Of a stretch of DNA of 64,000 nt, positions 1-16,384 are shown one piece after another. The position numbers and the translations under genes were made by a program. Every line of letters starts with the position of its first letter. Position 1 is the first letter of the stretch. This DNA comes from Hemicordylus capensis. Taxonomy: Eukaryota > Chordata > Lepidosauria > Squamata > Cordylidae. The stretch lies in assembly GCF_027244095.1 (NCBI RefSeq), contig NC_069669.1, forward strand, positions 23,711,501 through 23,775,500, given 5' to 3'. The notes under the pieces are model-generated. The model was not told the origin of the DNA, did no database searches, and saw only the letters and a list, made by a program, of their open reading frames with translations.

Positions 1-583
1 ACTCCTCTTTGTGTTTTCACATGCCTAGAGCATCAGAATTGTGAACAGCCCACAGACACTCATGCCTTGTTCCACGAAAAGAGAAAACTGAAATGCCACA
101 AGCCAACACAGGGGTCAGAGGATATTGCATCTGACACGTGACTCTTTATTCCCCCCTTTATTCCCTCTTTATTCTTCTTGGCTTTGACTCGTGACTTCAG
201 TTCCAATTCACAGCTTGCCTCCCATTTCTGGGAATATTCTCTGAAGCCTTATTATTTATTTAACATATTTAATTATCACAGGAGTTCCCATCCTTGGGTC
301 TCCAGCAGTGATCCCTGTGGAGGGATTCCCAAATGTTGGTGACCACAACTCCCAGCCCCCCTCTTCCCTAACTACGCCCCTGCTGCCTGGGGCTCTGCAT
401 GCAAAGCAGATGTTCTTCCCCGGGAGACCACAGTGGCCTCTCTGCTCTTGATCACCTCTCTAGCCAACCAAGAGCAGCACAGCAAGCTTTTAAATTAACA
501 TACCTTATTCTGCCAGGAAGCATGGTTGAAAGACCAGCAGCGGGGCCACCACCATGCTTCTGTGGCAGACCTGGGATTTGATG

Positions 584-584
<1 letters not shown>

Positions 585-642
<58 letters not shown>

Positions 643-644
643 AA
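585..644. repeat. (GAAA)15 microsatellite
   Basis: Fifteen perfect GAAA units in 60 bp. They keep a Lys-Glu-Arg-Lys frame open on one strand and a Phe-Leu-Ser frame on the other, neither of which is a gene. Confidence 0.97.
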
Positions 645-782
645 ATAAGGAGGGCAGGGCCAAAATACAAAACCAACAACAACAAACCCCAAAACAGAGC
701 TTGGTGAATCTCAAGCAGGTGCCGAGTCAGCATCCCAAAGCATTTCAATGCCATCTTGGCCTAGCTTTGCTTTGCAGTTGAG

Positions 783-1010
783 AGGCCGTGTGGCACAGTG
801 GTTAGATCAGGGCTTCCCCCGACCCCAAGGACCTCCACCTGCTGTTTGGAGTACAACACCAGAGCCTATGCATCTATTTAATTACATTTATATCCCACTC
901 TTCCTCTGAAGAACCCAGAGTGGTGTACATGGCTACGTTTATCCTCACAACGCCCCCGTGAGGTAGGTTTGGTTGGGAGAGAAGTGCTGGCCCACAGGGC
1001 ACTGGAGCAT
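783..1010. repeat. Sauria-type SINE fragments
   Basis: At 783-815 there is a tRNA-like head on the + strand ('cacagtggttagatcagggc', box A-like). At 880-1005 there is a minus-strand Sauria SINE body and tail ('tatatcccactcttcctc', 'cctcacaac', 'gaggtaggtttgg', 'gagagaagtg'). Both are diverged and truncated. The family is named from its similarity to the better-preserved copies at 11.87, 15.2 and 19.9 kb. Confidence 0.65.
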
Positions 1011-1475
1011 GCTCAGTATGGTTAAATGAAGCTCCTTTTCGTTTTCTGCCCAAAACCCCTATCAGATTTTCATGCAGATTAAAATATCAAAGAGATGCAA
1101 TCCAGATTCAGCAAAAAAAATCACATGTGATTGGATGTGCAATTATGTAAGGAGCCCAACAGCTTCGGGTGAGGGGCGGGCCTGGGGCGGAGGAGGCTGG
1201 GGGTTCCCGGCCCTTTCTCCCTGGGGCGGGCAGGGGTATACTCGTGAGTCAGATCGGCCGCAACCCAAAACTTGGCCTAAAAAAAGCCAAATCTGGTAAC
1301 AGAGCCGCCCATTCCTTCCTCTCCTTCTCCTCCTGGAGCCTCGCTGGGCCCGGTGGCCGGCCGGTCGCCCGGGGCGGGGCGGGGCGAGCTCAGGAGGGAG
1401 GCGGCGGCGGCTGCTGCTGCTCCCCGGGCCGCCTCACGGCATCCTCTCCTCCTCCTCCTCCCGCCCCCCCCCCAG

Positions 1476-8224
<6,749 letters not shown>

Positions 8225-8702
8225 GGAAATTCTACCTGGAAATGCTCAGCACAGAATCTCTCATGGCAATGGATTTCATCCCCATTATGTGGTTCTCTGA
8301 ACCCTTCCTTGAGGAGAGAACTGGTTACATCGGAGACGATGTTCTTTGCAGGCCAGCATCTGATGTACTTTCAAATCTGCTTCTGGTTCGAGGCTTGTCC
8401 TGCACTGGGGTGAAGTGAGGTGGGGCCCTCGGCTCGTCTTCTGCCTGGAGAAGCACAGCCGGCCTGCTGGGGGCCTGGGCTTGTGCTTTGCAAGGGTCTG
8501 CTCTGGTGCCTCAGGCCAGAGGAACTGCCAACTGCTTCCAGGCCTGGTGACTAGTGTGCGCTCCAGCTCCCTTCAGTGGAGACTCTGACCTCATGCTGCT
8601 GCCCCCCACCCCACCCCCGCAAAGAGCTGCCTGCGCTTGGTGGGAGGTTTTGCCCAGCAAAAGGTGTCTTTGATGCAACAAGACCTTGTCTGGGGATTTT
8701 TA

Positions 8703-8708
8703 AATAAA
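8703..8708 (+). terminator. Poly(A) signal AATAAA of GNPTG
   Basis: A canonical hexamer 479 bp after the stop codon, followed within about 30 bp by GT-rich sequence ('catgtgccgtgttcc'). It implies a 3' UTR of about 0.5 kb. Confidence 0.8.
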
Positions 8709-8739
8709 GATGCAGAGCTGAAAGCATGTGCCGTGTTCC

Positions 8740-9650
8740 ACAAAGGTACTTTTCCCCGCTCACTTGGCCTGGTCTTGCCCTTTGTGGCCCTATCTGGACC
8801 TCTTCTGACACATTTCTAGTTGAAGAGCTGATTTCTGTGTGGTGAAATGCACTGGTTGGTATGAGAAATCTCTGCTCTCACAGCTCTTCTGTATTACTAC
8901 TGAAACTATTTGCATATTTAAGGTGAAGTCTTGATTTCTTGATACTTGGCCATCCAGTCTGCACTGTGGTAAAGATCCTGCTTTGCCTTCTTGCTCCCTT
9001 AGCAGAAGACTGGCTGGCCCTCCTTGCTGAACTCCAAAATACTTTTTGAAAGCTTCCTTGGCTCTGCTTGCAGGCCTGGCCTCCACACGTGGAGCGGAAG
9101 CACACGCATCCCAGGGCCTAAAGTATGAATGAGTCTATGAGAGTAGACTATGAGAGATGTCCCCAGAGGACTATAAACTTGCATGTGTTTCCAGAGAGCC
9201 ACATCAACGCTGCTTCCACTTCCCTTTCGCCATATGCAGTCTCCAGCAATGGTGCCAGGAGTGGCTGTACTAAGGAGTCCGTTTATTTTCCTTCCCCCTT
9301 ATTTTCAATTTCTGTACACTGTTGCTGTCTTTTTTAGTGTCAACAACTTCGTGGAGTGGATGTTTCTTAAAGCCACTGTGAGCAAAGTAGGACCGAAAAG
9401 GGTCATTGCGAGATCGGGCACCACCTGGCCAGTTACTCCAGTGCTCTAGACCCTCCCTGCTCCTCTGAGATGTGTGTTTTTCTCCTTGAGTGCCAGCCAA
9501 ATTGATAGGAATTGTAGGTAGGAATAGGCTTGTGAAGATATACTGGATTGGTGCTTGCAGTTGGTAGCTGCCTGGGAGCCAGCAACCCTGGCTTCATGTC
9601 CTCCGTGGGGTGCTAAGGGAGCTATCGCTGCTCCCTAAGGAATTGCATTT
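8740..9650. other. Intergenic, nothing recognised
   Basis: Between the GNPTG poly(A) site and the next CpG island. No exon with good splice sites and family similarity, no clear repeat and no RNA gene were seen. Confidence 0.6.
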
Positions 9651-9659
9651 GGAAAGTTA

Positions 9660-10250
9660 ATGCTGTGCCTAAACTTGAGCCAGAGGCGGCAGGCAAGCCC
9701 TTCTACACTTCCGCTTCCTATTTATCACTTCCGCCAGAGACCGTAAGCTCTACATGCGCACTTCCTTTGCATCACTTCCGCTGGGGGGACGCAGCCACGC
9801 AAGCCGCTCTCCAGTTCCGCTTCCGAGCGAGGAACCAGAAGTTGTGCGTCTGTGTTTCCAGTTCGGTGTTCACGGCTTCCTGTGCCACAGGTAACCATGG
9901 CGACCGAGAGTCCCTGGCCTGGCCTCTGGCCCCTTCCTTCCCCCGTTTCTAGGGGGCCGCCCAGGCCGGGCCGGCCGCTGTCTCCGCTCTGCGTGCCGGG
10001 CAGTTCTGGGGGCCCCGAAAAAGACCAGGAGGGCTCCCCCCCACGCCCCGTCCCTCGCTCTGGGGGAGGTCACTCGAGCCCCGCGGCGGCGGCAGCAGCA
10101 GCTCCTGCAGCCCCCCAAGGTTGGGGGCGGCCCCTCCTCCCGCTGTGCTTGCTGAGCCTGCGCTGCCTCCACGGAGCTGCTTTCAGTGGTGGTGGGGAGG
10201 AGGAGGAGCAGCTCCCTTGAATGGATGGATGCGGGCAGAGCTGGGCCCGG
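9660..10250 (+). promoter_or_regulatory. CpG island with possible first exon
   Basis: A GC-rich, CpG-dense stretch. Near 9888 'cacag|gtaacc' could be the donor of a non-coding exon, and an ATG in good context follows at 9897 ('accATGGcg'). Read from that ATG, a 107-codon frame is low-complexity (Pro, Ala, Gly) and resembles nothing I know, so I do not call it a gene. The island could drive the UBAC1 exons at 11.27 kb, whose first exon begins with an in-frame ATG right after the acceptor. Confidence 0.6.
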
Positions 10251-10252
10251 CC

Positions 10253-10409
10253 CCTCTTCCCCTCCCTTCCCCTCTCCCTCCCCTCCCCTCCCCTTCTCCT
10301 CCTCCCCTCTTCCCCCTCTCCCCCTCCCCCTCCTCCTCCTCTCCCACCTTCATCTTGTCCTCCTCCCCCCTGTCTTCCTTTCTCCCTTTCCTCCTCCCTC
10401 TCCAGTCAG
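10253..10409 (+). repeat. Long C/T-only-like tract
   Basis: About 155 bp almost entirely of pyrimidines, mostly CCT, CTT and CCC runs, ending in 'ctctccag'. It could serve as a strong acceptor and has mirror symmetry able to form triplex DNA. The open frames here are pure repeat by-products. Confidence 0.8.
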
Positions 10410-10936
10410 TGACAGAGGAGAGAGCCGGCTGCTTTGCATCCATTGTGCTGGAGCCAGAGCAATTGCTCTTGGCATTCTGGGCTTCTGCTGCCTTCTCGAG
10501 AAGATCAGATCCATGGTTAGATGCCCCCCCCCCGCCTTCTGGGATGCTGCTGAGAGAGCTGGCGTGGCCCAGTGGAGGGGGTCCCAGCCCCTGCCTAGAG
10601 AGAAGGAGGCCCGAGGAGGAGACGCTGACTCTGCCGGCTGGTCCTGGGCAAGGCCCACCCCTGCTCTTCTTGCCTGAGAGCAGGGCTGTCGCTGTAGCGG
10701 AGGGAGGAGGACCCGAGTGCTGGCCCTGCCAGCTGTGATGGCCCTGCAGAAGTCCTTCCGTGCCGGCTGCAGGGCACACATCCTCCCACAGAGTCTGTCA
10801 CGCTTGCCCTGCTAGCAAGCACAGCCAGATGAGGATCTGGCAATGATGCTAGGTGATGTTAGGAGCACTAGATGCTAGTGCTGGAATCTAGATGATGCCA
10901 GATTATCAAGATTCCAGGTGATCAGATGATCTAGAT

Positions 10937-11072
10937 CAGGGATTCTCAATGTTGGGTCTCCAGATGTTATTGAACTTCAACTCCCATAATCCCAAGCCCC
11001 AGAGGCCTTTGGTTGGGGACTGTGGGAGCTGAAGTCCAATAACATCTGAGAACCCAACGTTGAGAATCCCTG
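10937..11072. mobile_element. hAT-type fold-back MITE, copy 1 (136 bp)
   Basis: A near-perfect palindrome starting CAGGGATTCTCAA and ending TTGAGAATCCCTG, with the core 'ttcaactcccataatccc'. It is flanked by a perfect 8-bp target duplication ATCTAGAT (10929-10936 and 11073-11080). An 8-bp duplication and a CAGGG terminus are hAT superfamily hallmarks. Copies 2 and 3 are at 26072 and 27888. Confidence 0.92.
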
Positions 11073-11871
11073 ATCTAGATGATGCTAGCAATCACGGTCA
11101 GTTGAGGACCAGAGTGCTTGCAGAAGTCCCTCCGTGCCGGCTGCGGGGCACATCCTCCCACGGAGGCTTCCTGCTTGTTTCTTGTGGCCGAGCTGCAGTG
11201 TGTGCCCTATGCTTTCCCCCACCCCCGCCTGGGGGTTGGCATCAGGGATTTATGCTGGAACTTTGTCATGCAGCATGTCTGTGACTCAGGCCATGGAGTG
11301 GCTGATTGAGGAAAGAGACAACCGCATCGTGGATGCGCCCCTGCCCGGCCAGCTTCTGCTAGGAAACTCTGCAGAAGCTGGAACCTCCTCCTCCACCACC
11401 ACCACCACCAAGGCTGTTGCTGGGGCCAGCCTGGAAGCCAGCAGAGAGGAGCTGAAGGACGAGCTGACAGAACTCTTCAAGAAGATACGCAGGAAAAGAG
11501 AGTTCCGCGCTGATCCACAGGTACCTTGTGTGTCTTTGTGGAAGGAGGGATGTGTGTACAGCTGCCCCTGAGGTCCCACAGAGGCAGCTGGCAGTTGCCC
11601 CCTCTTGATCTTGGTCCTGTGGGTCTCTTTGCTCTCTGTCTACTTGTAAGTCCGCCTCTGGGGCTTGCTGGAGTCCTGTGGCTCTTGCTTCCTGGCTCTC
11701 AGGCTGGGCTGGGCTGCAGTGGCCCCCCACCTGGGCTTGATGTGCCTACGGCATTGGCGGCCCGGGGGCTGATGTTGGGCTGGGGCAGAGATGTGTGGTC
11801 CCAACCCTGACTGGCACAAGGATGGCAGGTGTGTTTGTGCCATTCCCGAAGCCACCGTGTTGCCCCCCCCC

Positions 11872-12495
11872 CGTGGTGTAGTGGTTAGAGTGCTGGACTA
11901 GGACCGGGGAGACCGGAGTTCAAATCCCCCTTCAGCCATGAGACTTGCTGGGTGACTCTGGGCCAGTCACTTCTCTCTCAGCCTAGCCTACTTCACCGGG
12001 TTGTTGTGATGAGAAAGTCAAGTACAGTGGTCCCTCGACTTACAAACTACTCGACATAAGTATTTTTCGAGTTACAAACGGCAGTTTTAGATCCGGTTTT
12101 AGATGCGGTTTTTTCGACTTACAAATTTTTAGATGGGGTTTCCTCGACTTACAAATTTTTAGATGGGGTTTCCTCGACTTACGAATTTTACATGCGGTTT
12201 CCTTGACTTGCCTGCCTGTTTACTGCCTGTTTATTCTTGAAAAGAAATGTTCCTGTGCAGTTTGCAAGCCTTACTGGGGGTCTGGGTCTTTTTCTAGGCT
12301 CCGGAACGCATTAATCCGTTCCCAATGCATTCCTATGGGAAACCGCTTTTCGACTTACAAATTTTTCGACTTACAAATGTGCATTCGGAATGGATTAATT
12401 TCATAAGTAGAGGGACCACTGTATGTAGTACACCGCTCCGGGCTCCTTGGAGGAAGAGCGGGATATAAATGTAAAAATAAATAAATAAATAGTGA
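11872..12495 (+). repeat. Sauria SINE split by a Tigger-like MITE
   Basis: The tRNA-derived head has box A ('tggtgtagtggttagagtgc') and box B ('ggagttcaaatcccc'). The body has 'gggccagtcacttctctctc'. After the 397-bp insertion the tail resumes at 12424 ('ccgggctccttggaggaaga', 'gcgggatataaat') and ends in AAAT repeats. Known: Sauria SINEs are tRNA-derived and share their tail with Bov-B-type LINEs of squamates. It lies in a UBAC1 intron. Confidence 0.92.
12025..12421. mobile_element. Tigger/pogo-like MITE inserted in a SINE
   Basis: Terminal inverted repeats CAGTGGTCCCTCGACTTAC and its complement ending in ...GGGACCACTG, flanked by TA duplications (12023-12024, 12422-12423). TA target and CAGTGGTCCCTCG ends are typical of the Tigger branch of Tc1/mariner. 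Inside, 'cgacttacaaatttttagat' plus 'ggggtttcct' is repeated several times. There is no transposase frame. Confidence 0.88.
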
Positions 12496-12837
12496 TAGCT
12501 GAGCTATGAGCCAGACCACACATGGTAACAAGAGGTTTGGCAGACAGAAAATAGGGTGTGCATGGCTGTGCCACTCAGCTCAGCGGGCTTGGGGAAGGGC
12601 TTCACACTGGCTGGGGCGGGGGCAAAGTCTGGGCAGCTGTCCCGTTTCTTCTCCTCCTCCCCCCAGTCCGATCCATTTGTAAACCTGCTTGCAATCGGCA
12701 ATCCACACTTAGGGAGCTGGTGCCGGCCAGACTGTGTCTGCCATGAGTTTCTCGACCCCTCTGTGGATCCCTGGAGATGAGGGAGCGGGCAGGCGTTTCA
12801 GACGGGCTGAGTTTCAGACTGGCACGCCCTCACCTCC

Positions 12838-12937
12838 TGCCTGTGGCTTCCAGCGGCGTCTGGTGGGCCCCTGTGCGAAAGAGGATGCTGGACTAGATGG
12901 GCCTCCTTGGGCCTGATCCAGCAGGGCTGTTCTTATG
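12838..12937 (-). repeat. Interspersed repeat, minus orientation
   Basis: Reverse complement of the sequence that opens the 2877 repeat ('gctggactagatgggcctcc', 'gatccagcagggctgttctt'). It lies in a UBAC1 intron, 144 bp before an exon. Confidence 0.75.
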
Positions 12938-14682
12938 AGGGGCTGCTTTCCTGAGGGGATTAATTCCGCCCTTCTCAACTGCTGCTGATCCTTGTGGGTT
13001 GCAGGCCCTGGAGGCTGTGCTGGGAGGAAGTGCTTGGCCCCGCGGCCTGGCCCATGCCTCTGTCTGCCCTTCTGGTTTCAGGCGGTCATTGCCTTGATGG
13101 AGATGGGATATGATGAGAGGGAGGTGGTGGATGCGCTCCGAGGGAACAACCACCAGCAGAACACAGTGGTGAGTGTCCCTCGTGGGGGCAGTGCCATCTT
13201 CTTTGCAGCATGACCTTTCCTAGGGATGTGCCCTCTTGACGTGTTCCATTTCTTTCTGGTCGACTGTAGTGTGAGTGGCTGCTGGGAGACCGGAAGCCCA
13301 CCCCAGAGGATGTAGACCAGGGCATTGACCCTTCCAGCCCTCTCTTCCAGGCCATCCTAGAAAACCCCGTGGTACAGTTGAGACTAACCAACCCAAAAAC
13401 GCTACTTGGTAAGTGCTGCAGCTCTGTGGAAAAGGCATTCAGGGTTGCCTGGCACAGGTGCATTTCTGCAGCATCGTTCCCTGCCTTGCTGGACACAGAA
13501 TAGGGCTTTGCGCTGCATCGAAGGATGTAAACGTGACTGGGAAAGGCAGCGGCAGCAGCAGCAGCAGCCGCACATGGAGGCCTCTGGGCTCCTAAGCACT
13601 CAGCTGCAAAGTGGTTGGCACAGCGTCTCGGGCCAGTATTGGCAGAGGAATCTGTGGCCTCTCCAGTGGATAAGAATGTCTGCCCTTCATCAAACCAGGA
13701 CAGGATCAGTTTAAACGTCGCAAGTAATGCAACAGGTTTAAGTGTGTTCGTTGCCTTTGCCGTACCTGAGAAGCCCACCAGCGAAGAGACCTCTCTGGTT
13801 TGACGAGAAGGGAGAAATGCATCTGTGCCACCGCACTGTGCCCCAGTCCCTCTTGCCGTTCGGAAGAGGTCTGTGGCCATGCCTCTGTCTCCCAGCAGGT
13901 GGCGGTGGTGAATGGGGTGTGTCTCAGGGTGTCCTTGGCCACCCTTCCAGGGATGGGGCTGTAGCTTGGCATGCGGAAGGGCCCAGTTCCCACCCCGGCA
14001 GCATCTCCCAGGCAGGGCTGGGAAAGACCCATGGCCGAGGCCCTGCTAGTCAGTGAGACCCCGAAGAGCAGCTGCTGCTAGTAGTGTAGACTGAGCTGAA
14101 TGCACCGAAATAGACCCCGGGGGTGGTGGCGGGGGTGGTTTGGATTGGTGGCTCTTACCTACTTTTCTGCCCAAAGCATCTGCCTTGGCCTCCCTTTAGG
14201 AAGAGCTGAGAAGGGGTTCCACCACACAAGAGGGCCAGATCAGAGGTTTTGCCTTTTGCAGACAAGATGTTATTTTATTTTGGGCCGGGGGTAAAATCTG
14301 CCTCTCAATATGTGTGTGTTTTCTGTTACTACTTTCTTAGCTACGGTGTGCATCCCTATAAATAATTCCTAGTGTAAATAGGTTTATATTTGAATTAATT
14401 AAATTTGCATTTGGAGCTGTATATGAAAAGATTTTCTTTGGTTGGTGGTTGTTTCCTGACCAATGTCAAATTGATAGGTTGGTTTCGGGGTGTCAGAGGT
14501 CCAGCAGCGTGAATTCCCTGCTGAGGGGAAAGGTGGCCATGAGCGCGCTTCTCTCTGCTGAGGCCTCGTTGACCCCTTTCCTCAATCCAGGGAGACCTGC
14601 TTGCAAAATCAGGCTTCCACGGGGGGAGCTGATGCAGAGCAAGGTGTGGATCTGCTGCTGGTACGGATACTTGTACACCACA

Positions 14683-14795
14683 TCTCAACAAAAGTTTCCA
14701 AAGTGCTTTACATAGAGAAATATGAATAAAGTGGCTCCCTGTCCCCAAAGGGCTCACAATCTAAAAAAAGAAACATACGATAGACACCAGCAGCA
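14683..14795 (-). repeat. Interspersed repeat, same family as 28150-28385
   Basis: 'aaagtttccaaagtgcttta', 'ccctgtccccaaagggctca', 'caatctaaaaaaag', the reverse complement of the 28255-28300 and 37725-37770 sequences. Confidence 0.75.
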
Positions 14796-15224
14796 GCCAC
14801 TGGAGGGAGGCTGTGTTGGGGATGGGCAGGGCCAGTGGCGCTCGATGGACCCAGAAGGCATGGATCTGGGTGATGGAGCTGCTTGGGCCTGCCGGACTGG
14901 CTGGAAGTGCCCTTGGAGGAGGACGGGGATGCCCTGTGCCCTGCTGTGGCCACCCGGTGCAGTGAGGACTGCACTTTGACCCCTGTAGGATCCTACCCTA
15001 ACCCCTTAGAGCCTATGGAGTCAGGCGGCATATACATGAAATAATAGCATGGCCCCCGTATGCTACAGCCACTAACTAAATATGACCCCCATGTCAAAAC
15101 CCTTTGAACAGCACTCCAGAGACGGGGCCTGTAATGCTGCAAATTTCCCAAATCTTCCAGACACTGAACCACACATAGGGCAAACCAATCCACCGTGCCA
15201 TTTTTATTATTAATTATTATTATT

Positions 15225-15400
15225 ATTGCATTTATATTCCACTCTTCCTCCAAGGAGCCCAGAGCAGTGTACTACATACTTAAGTTTCTCTTTCACAACA
15301 ACCCTGTGAAGTAGGTTAGGCTGAGAGAGAAGTGACTGGCCCAGAGTCACCCAGCTGGTATCATGAGGCTGAATAGGGATTTGAACTCGGGCCAAATTTC
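15225..15400 (-). repeat. Sauria SINE, minus strand
   Basis: 'ttccactcttcctccaagga', 'cacaacaaccctgtgaagta', 'ggttaggctgagagagaagt', 'gatttgaactcggg' (box B complement). It lacks most of the tRNA head. An ATT-rich microsatellite at 15198-15230 is the usual tail. Confidence 0.92.
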
Positions 15401-16144
15401 TTAATGTTTCTTCACTTGTGTGCGGTGGGGTGGGGGATGGCAATCTCACGGAAAAGAATCTGCTAACTAAACTGGGGAAGCGGGGGGGGGGTGAGCAGTG
15501 ATCGAATGGCAGGTGGCCCTTGAGAACTATTTCACTTGGGAAATCATCAGGCAAGTAAGCCTGGTTCATCTTCATCTCAGGGCACTGATTCCAGGCATCA
15601 GATGTTGAAGTGAGCAGATAAAGACACCCCCAAAGCTTATTTTGGGCCTGTGTTCATCTCTGAAATCTTGCAGGCCACCTCTGTGGCCACCAGTTGCAAG
15701 TACTCTCTCACCTCTGCTCGCTCCTCAGCGTGCCTGGCACTCTCCTCCTCTTGCTCTCAGGAGACCAATTCCATCACTACCTCATGGAGAAGTTAGCTGG
15801 GGGTAACTTAATACCCACCCACCCCTTTTATCACAGAAACCACTATGCGCTATATAAGCAGTAATATCACCACCTTAACTGGCACATTGCATGCTTTTTA
15901 GAGCACTAGGTCACCAATGAGCACTAATTGGTGTTGGAAGATGGAAGCCGAGAGTATAGCTATACTGAAATGTAAGCGTCGCCCGCCTAGATCAGCCCAA
16001 AGTAGGCCCATCGAGAGAGGTGAGTCTGGGGTTGCCACTGGCTCTGCCTTCTCTGCTGCTGCCCCCCCCCCCCAGGGCTTTGGGATGCGCAGCTCCCTGT
16101 TGAAAGAAGAGCCTCCCCTCTCTGGCATCTTTTAAAAAGGCACG

Positions 16145-16312
16145 GGAGACATTTGCTTTATTAGATTTATACTGTTAATACTTTCAATATTGGGCTTAAA
16201 ATTATTTTAATGTTTTAATCATTTCAGTTTTGTTTAATTTGTAATGTTTTTACTGTACACTGCCCAGAAACACAGGTTTTGGTTGGTATATAAATGTTAA
16301 ATAAATAAAAGT
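16145..16312 (+). repeat. LINE/SINE 3' tail
   Basis: 'tttgtttaatttgtaatgtt', 'tactgtacactgcccagaaa', 'tggtatataaatgttaaata' then AAATA repeats. This is a common squamate retroposon tail, also seen in more degraded form at 23730-23925. Confidence 0.7.
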
Positions 16313-16384
16313 CACAGAATCAAAACATGCACATTTTCCACATGCAGGAAGCCTTAAGGTGCACCTCCTTAGAGGGCAGCAAGT

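Larger units (their letters stand above)
1..1150. other. 5' flank of GNPTG, no gene recognised
   Basis: I see no coding exon here. The stretch holds a GAAA microsatellite, SINE-derived pieces and, around 280-360, a sequence with faint similarity to the fold-back hAT MITE found elsewhere in the window (it shares the 'acaactcccag' core). The open frames over the microsatellite are products of the 4-bp repeat. Confidence 0.6.
11274..13408 (+). pseudogene. UBAC1: Partial UBAC1 (ubiquitin-associated domain protein 1), three exons
   Basis: Exons 11274-11520, 13082-13168 and 13270-13408 have proper AG/GT borders and compatible phases. They encode 'MSVTQAMEWLIEERDNRIVD', later 'ELFKKIRRKREFRADPQ', then '[20 protein letters not shown]' (second UBA domain) and '[20 protein letters not shown]' to '[15 protein letters not shown]'. 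These match human UBAC1 closely, as I recall it. UBAC1 is the non-catalytic partner of the RNF123 (KPC1) ubiquitin ligase and binds ubiquitin chains through its UBA domains. Missing: everything before the end of UBA1 (about half the protein) and the last coding exon ('AFEDMLENPL...'). I searched 9.6-11.27 and 13.4-16.4 kb by eye for these. No stop or frameshift lies in the three exons, so loss is recent, or the missing exons lie outside a mis-assembled contig. Intron retention after 13408 would add 32 codons to a stop. Confidence 0.82.
13409..16380. other. Intergenic stretch with repeats, no gene recognised
   Basis: I searched here for the missing last exon of UBAC1 and did not find it. It holds the repeats listed separately at 14683, 15225 and 16145. 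A CAG run ('cggcagcagcagcagcagcc') lies near 13548. Confidence 0.6.

Noticed and set aside
280-360. Fourth copy of the fold-back hAT MITE
   Set aside because: Only scattered similarity ('gattcccaaatgttgg', 'acaactcccag') without paired termini or a target duplication.
9852-10220. Proline/alanine-rich frame in the CpG island as a gene
   Set aside because: Low-complexity sequence from GC-rich DNA, similar open frames on the opposite strand, and no family similarity. The ATG at 9897 is noted only as a possibility.
11134-11571. Extending the first UBAC1 exon upstream of 11274 in frame
   Set aside because: The frame is open, but upstream residues do not resemble UBAC1, and a good acceptor (gtcatgcag) precedes the exon at the position where human sequence has the phase-2 boundary before 'HMSV'.
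11889-11945. tRNA gene suggested by box A and box B
   Set aside because: The body and tail that follow are those of a Sauria SINE, whose head is tRNA-derived. No complete cloverleaf with an acceptor stem was evident.
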